Positions 6,503-9,240 of a DNA stretch of 9,240 bases are shown here, piece after piece (position 1 is the stretch's first letter; each line of letters starts with the position of its first letter). Source of the DNA: an uncultured Bacteroides sp. (GTDB lineage Bacteria; Bacteroidota; Bacteroidia; Bacteroidales; Bacteroidaceae); contig CAJJYX010000134.1 in NCBI GenBank assembly GCA_905197435.1, forward strand, positions 1 through 9,240. Direction: 5' to 3'. The position numbers were made by a program, and so were the translations under genes. A model generated the notes under the pieces. It had not been told where the DNA came from, did not search any database, and worked only from the letters and a program-made list of their open reading frames with translations.

Positions 6503-7474
6503 ATGAACAGAACCTATCTACGCCAGCTTCTTACTTTAAATATACACCGGCTTCTTATTACGGCAGAGGGCTTGTCTTCTGCCATGATAGAGGCTTTTCC
6601 ATTAGTGCCCGCTGACAGTCTGCAGCCGACATCTTTTTTCTTCAATGAAAATCCCCCTACATATAAGGAGACTTCGAAAAAGGCCCTTTCACTTCTTCAG
6701 CAGGAAATGAAGGCCCGTTCCGAACTCCAGGGTATAACCGTCACCGATGACTTCTCTTCTGACGAACTTCCTGAAGGCAGTATCGCCTATCACCGTATCT
6801 GGGGATTCATCACCTCAGATTGTCAATGGTATTTCTCCTCCAAGCAGTTCGAACGGGACCTGCTTGCGGCAGAAGCCAATCCGGCCATAACCTGCCATTT
6901 CCTGCATGTGAACTCTCCGGGAGGGGAAGCATGGTATATGGACCGGCTCAGTGAGACGATGCGCTCACTCGGCAAGCCCGTCATGACATTGGTGGAGCAG
7001 TGCAACTGTTCGGCCAGCTATTATATAACCTGCCATTCCAGTTTCATTGCCGCACTCACGGCCTATGATACCATCGGCTGCATAGGAACCATGATTTCCA
7101 CTTGTAACTATGACGGATGGTTTGAAAAGATGGGTCTCAAACTCATCCAAGCCAAAGCAACGAAATCGGATCTGAAGAATAAAAAGACGGATGACTTGCT
7201 CAGAGGGAAACCGGCACAGTACATTGAAGAAGAGCTGGATCCACCCAATGAACAGTTTCTTTCTACAGTTCTTGCATCCAGACCGCAACTGAACAGCCTA
7301 CCGGAAGATGATCCTGTATTCCGTGGTGAAACGTTCGATACTTCGCATGCCATCGATAAAGGGCTGGTTGACGCCTCCATGACTTTTCCCGAAGCTGTGG
7401 CCAAAGCCGCAGAACTCGGTCGCAGCTACATGGAACTCGAGACTATAAAGAAAAGTGCTCTCAACTATTTATAA
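6503..7474 (+). CDS. S49-family (SppA/ClpP-fold) peptidase, probable prohead maturation protease
   Basis: This 323-residue protein starts at ATG 6503 and ends at TAA 7472-7474. The ClpP/crotonase-like core is at about 90-290. It contains VNSPGGE at 136-142 (the oxyanion-type loop SPGG of S49 peptidases), KPVMTLVEQ, then CNCSASYYIT at 167-176, which aligns with the family's AASGGYYIA so that Ser170 is the likely nucleophile, then TIGCIGTMIS at 190-199, equivalent to the family's GSIGV strand. The general-base Lys is most likely K221 in KATKSDLK. C-terminal AIDKGLVDASMTFPEAV is also typical of the family, where a GLVD motif precedes the end of the core. There is no signal peptide, unlike true SppA, which supports a cytoplasmic phage protease. 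The probable capsid gene follows directly, and tailed-phage proheads are often processed by S49 proteases encoded just upstream of capsid. The first 90 residues are of unknown role. Confidence 0.85.
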   Translation: MNRTYLRQLLTLNIHRLLITAEGLSSAMIEAFPLVPADSLQPTSFFFNENPPTYKETSKKALSLLQQEMKARSELQGITVTDDFSSDELPEGSIAYHRIWGFITSDCQWYFSSKQFERDLLAAEANPAITCHFLHVNSPGGEAWYMDRLSETMRSLGKPVMTLVEQCNCSASYYITCHSSFIAALTAYDTIGCIGTMISTCNYDGWFEKMGLKLIQAKATKSDLKNKKTDDLLRGKPAQYIEEELDPPNEQFLSTVLASRPQLNSLPEDDPVFRGETFDTSHAIDKGLVDASMTFPEAVAKAAELGRSYMELETIKKSALNYL

Positions 7475-7491
7475 CTTAACTTTTGTTTATC

Positions 7492-9240
7492 ATGAATTTA
7501 AAAGAAAGAATTCAGACCGTCCTGCAGAAACTGAATCTGCTGGACAAAGCGAAAGCCAATCAACTGACTCAGGAAGAATGGGGACAGATAGTCAACTCCT
7601 ATTATCAGGAGTACCAATCGACCTTGCAGGATGACTTGGCTGCGGATCAGGCAACACAACAGCAAACGATTGCCGTCACTCAAGAACAAATTGACCAAGT
7701 GCAATCCATTCTTGGTAGTATCATCAATCCGGTACAACATCATGCAACAGCCATGGAAGAGGGAAACGGGAACGATGGAGCAATACAGACTGTTTCCCAA
7801 CCTGCCAACGGTGAAGGTCTGGTACAACTGGCCACTGCCGTGCAGAGTCTGGTTGACAATATGAATAACCGTGCGGAGGATGATATCCCTTCCCGGACAG
7901 TGACAGCCACTTCCATCATGTTCACGGGACCGGCAGATCGTTCCCAATATCTTTTCGGCATCGAAAGTCCGATGTTCTCCATGTCTGAGCGTTGGAATAG
8001 ACTTGCTGTCAATCCGGGTTCTGCTTCTTCTTTCGGTCCATGGGATGAAGAGAATGAAGGAGCCGCTTTCCGTCGCCAGGCCGTTGCTTTCTCACGTTCA
8101 CTACAACAGCGTTACGATTATCTGCACAGGAACGGCATGCTTGACATCAAACGTCTGGCGGCCGGAGAGTTCAGTACGAACTACGAAGGGGTGAACACAG
8201 CCGGTGTAGGCAACCAGTATGTGGTTCTGCGCCAAGATGCCTTGATTGCCCGTGTACTCGCAGTCCGTGACCTCACGCAGTATTTCCCCGTCCGCTATGG
8301 CATTCAGGACCATGACCTCGTGTTCAATGCCTTCTTCTCTGAAGTTTCCCAAGCTTACCAGCAGGGTGACATCTGGAAGGGTGACATGAAGCTTGAGAAC
8401 GAGATGGGTCATGTGGATGATGCTATGATCAAGCTCAAGTTCGGTCCAATGAAAGAATTGGAGCGCATGTATATCGCTTATCTGAACAAAGAGGGTTCTG
8501 ATCCTATCAAGTGGAACATGATCGAATTCTGCATCCTGAATTCATTGGAAACTGCACAGGTAGAACAGAATAAACGCCGTATGCGCGGTATCTATGTCAA
8601 GCCGGAAACGGGTGTAGCAGGAAGCTACCTGAATGCATCAACCGGAATCATTTATACGTTGGTACGCTATATGCACGAATTCAAGATCCTCCCCCATGAC
8701 GACGAGTCCTATCGTAGCTATACAGCTTCCAACATGTTGGATTCCGTCCAAGAGTTTGTCGGTGATGTAGTGACTTCCTGCACTGAAGACATGGATCTTG
8801 ACCGCCACGTTCTCTATCTGAACAAGACCCATCTGCCCTGGTGGATCAAGAATGTCCGTGCAAAGTATGGAAAGGACATTGACTTTTCCGGTCCGGACAG
8901 TTACCGTAACGTGGTGCCAGACACCAACATGCATATTATCTGGTTGCCTTACCTCGGCCAGCTTCCCCTCATGTTCATGGATGTTCCCGGTAATCTCCAG
9001 TTCCTGGAATTCGTTCCCGGTGAGATGCTTTCCATCAAAGTGAAGGAGGACATGGAATTGGTAAAGGCATGGTCAACTTGGAAAGAAGGTACTGCCGCAT
9101 CATTTACCGGTCGCCGTTTTGACAGCCTGGACAAATTGAAGGCCAACAATTATGAATGGCAGCAGATTTTCATGAACAAGCCTGCCGTCGATATGGCTGC
9201 GGATGCAACCACTGTCGATGCTTCTAAGGGATTCTGGCAG
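7492..9240 (+). CDS. Probable major capsid protein, partial (3' end beyond the window)
   Basis: The frame is open from ATG 7492 to the window end, at least 583 residues with no stop. It starts 17 bases after the protease, without a clear Shine-Dalgarno. Residues 1-130 are Gln-rich and helical (QDDLAADQATQQQTIAVTQE at 46-65, then VQSLVDNMNN), like the coiled-coil scaffold or delta domain found at the N-terminus of many HK97-fold capsid proteins. From about 135 the sequence becomes globular (SIMFTGPADRSQYLFGIESP, later MIKLKFGPMKELERMYIAYL and NKRRMRGIYVKPETG). The capsid call rests mainly on its place after the prohead protease, on size, and on this N-terminal/globular division; I cannot point to a diagnostic motif. 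Proteolytic removal of the N-terminal part by the upstream protease, near residue 130, is plausible. Alternatives are another abundant structural protein or a protease-processed scaffold fusion. Confidence 0.65.
   Translation, partial: MNLKERIQTVLQKLNLLDKAKANQLTQEEWGQIVNSYYQEYQSTLQDDLAADQATQQQTIAVTQEQIDQVQSILGSIINPVQHHATAMEEGNGNDGAIQTVSQPANGEGLVQLATAVQSLVDNMNNRAEDDIPSRTVTATSIMFTGPADRSQYLFGIESPMFSMSERWNRLAVNPGSASSFGPWDEENEGAAFRRQAVAFSRSLQQRYDYLHRNGMLDIKRLAAGEFSTNYEGVNTAGVGNQYVVLRQDALIARVLAVRDLTQYFPVRYGIQDHDLVFNAFFSEVSQAYQQGDIWKGDMKLENEMGHVDDAMIKLKFGPMKELERMYIAYLNKEGSDPIKWNMIEFCILNSLETAQVEQNKRRMRGIYVKPETGVAGSYLNASTGIIYTLVRYMHEFKILPHDDESYRSYTASNMLDSVQEFVGDVVTSCTEDMDLDRHVLYLNKTHLPWWIKNVRAKYGKDIDFSGPDSYRNVVPDTNMHIIWLPYLGQLPLMFMDVPGNLQFLEFVPGEMLSIKVKEDMELVKAWSTWKEGTAASFTGRRFDSLDKLKANNYEWQQIFMNKPAVDMAADATTVDASKGFWQ

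Noticed and set aside
7475..7491. Promoter TAACTTTTG before the capsid gene
   Set aside because: It has one T too many for TAnnTTTG, lies only a few bases from the ATG so the leader would be almost nil, and the gene is well served by readthrough from the protease.
7498..7947. 149-residue minus-strand frame opposite the start of the probable capsid gene
   Set aside because: The plus-strand frame is open for at least 583 codons, is coupled to the protease and has coherent composition. The antisense frame has no motif.
1..9240. tRNA, rRNA, insertion sequence or attachment site
   Set aside because: I saw no cloverleaf, rRNA-like stretch, transposase frame with terminal repeats, or integrase with a flanking direct repeat in the window.

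Overview
The window reads as part of a phage or prophage genome, or a phage-derived element, from a Bacteroidales host (Bacteroides, Phocaeicola, Prevotella or a relative). Host assignment is inference. It rests on the style of the proteins, A-rich leaders with few Shine-Dalgarno sequences, and one match to the Bacteroidetes -7 promoter box (TAnnTTTG). All convincing genes lie on the + strand.

Region 1 (1-4952) is a replication module. Two small unrecognised genes come first; the first is open to the window edge. They are followed by a 129-residue protein that looks like two small helix-turn-helix-type DNA-binding units, and then by a 1353-residue protein that is the anchor of the window. This has a complete DnaG-type primase N-terminus (CHC2 zinc finger, RNA polymerase core, TOPRIM). 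Its C-terminal motor has Walker A and B motifs but is not DnaB-like. Genes 2 and 3 overlap by 50 bases, and genes 3 and 4 overlap as ATGA, so the module is probably one transcript with coupled translation. It ends in a perfect 15-bp hairpin followed by four T residues.

Region 2 (about 4953-5516) has no credible gene but is not empty. About a dozen copies, in both orientations, of the octamer TGTTGGAC/GTCCAACA lie between 5166 and 5473, together with an AT-rich stretch carrying an 11-bp perfect inverted repeat. Next to a primase-helicase gene, this looks like an iteron-type replication origin or a multi-site operator. A -7 promoter box sits inside it and probably starts the next transcript.

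Region 3 (5517-9240) moves from unknown genes into virion assembly. A 164-residue unrecognised protein with a very basic tail is followed by a 26-residue micro-ORF with a CPMCG knuckle, a 114-residue unknown protein with one CxxC pair, an S49 (SppA/ClpP-fold) peptidase typical of phage prohead proteases, and a large protein that runs off the window and is most likely the major capsid protein. Its N-terminal 130 residues look like a scaffold or delta domain. Terminase and portal genes are not seen between the replication and capsid blocks, so they must lie elsewhere, be unrecognisable, or be absent.

The points most worth follow-up are the repeat cluster, the primase fused to a non-DnaB motor, the micro-ORF in frame behind a TGA and coupled to the next gene, and the direct join of a replication block to a capsid block.
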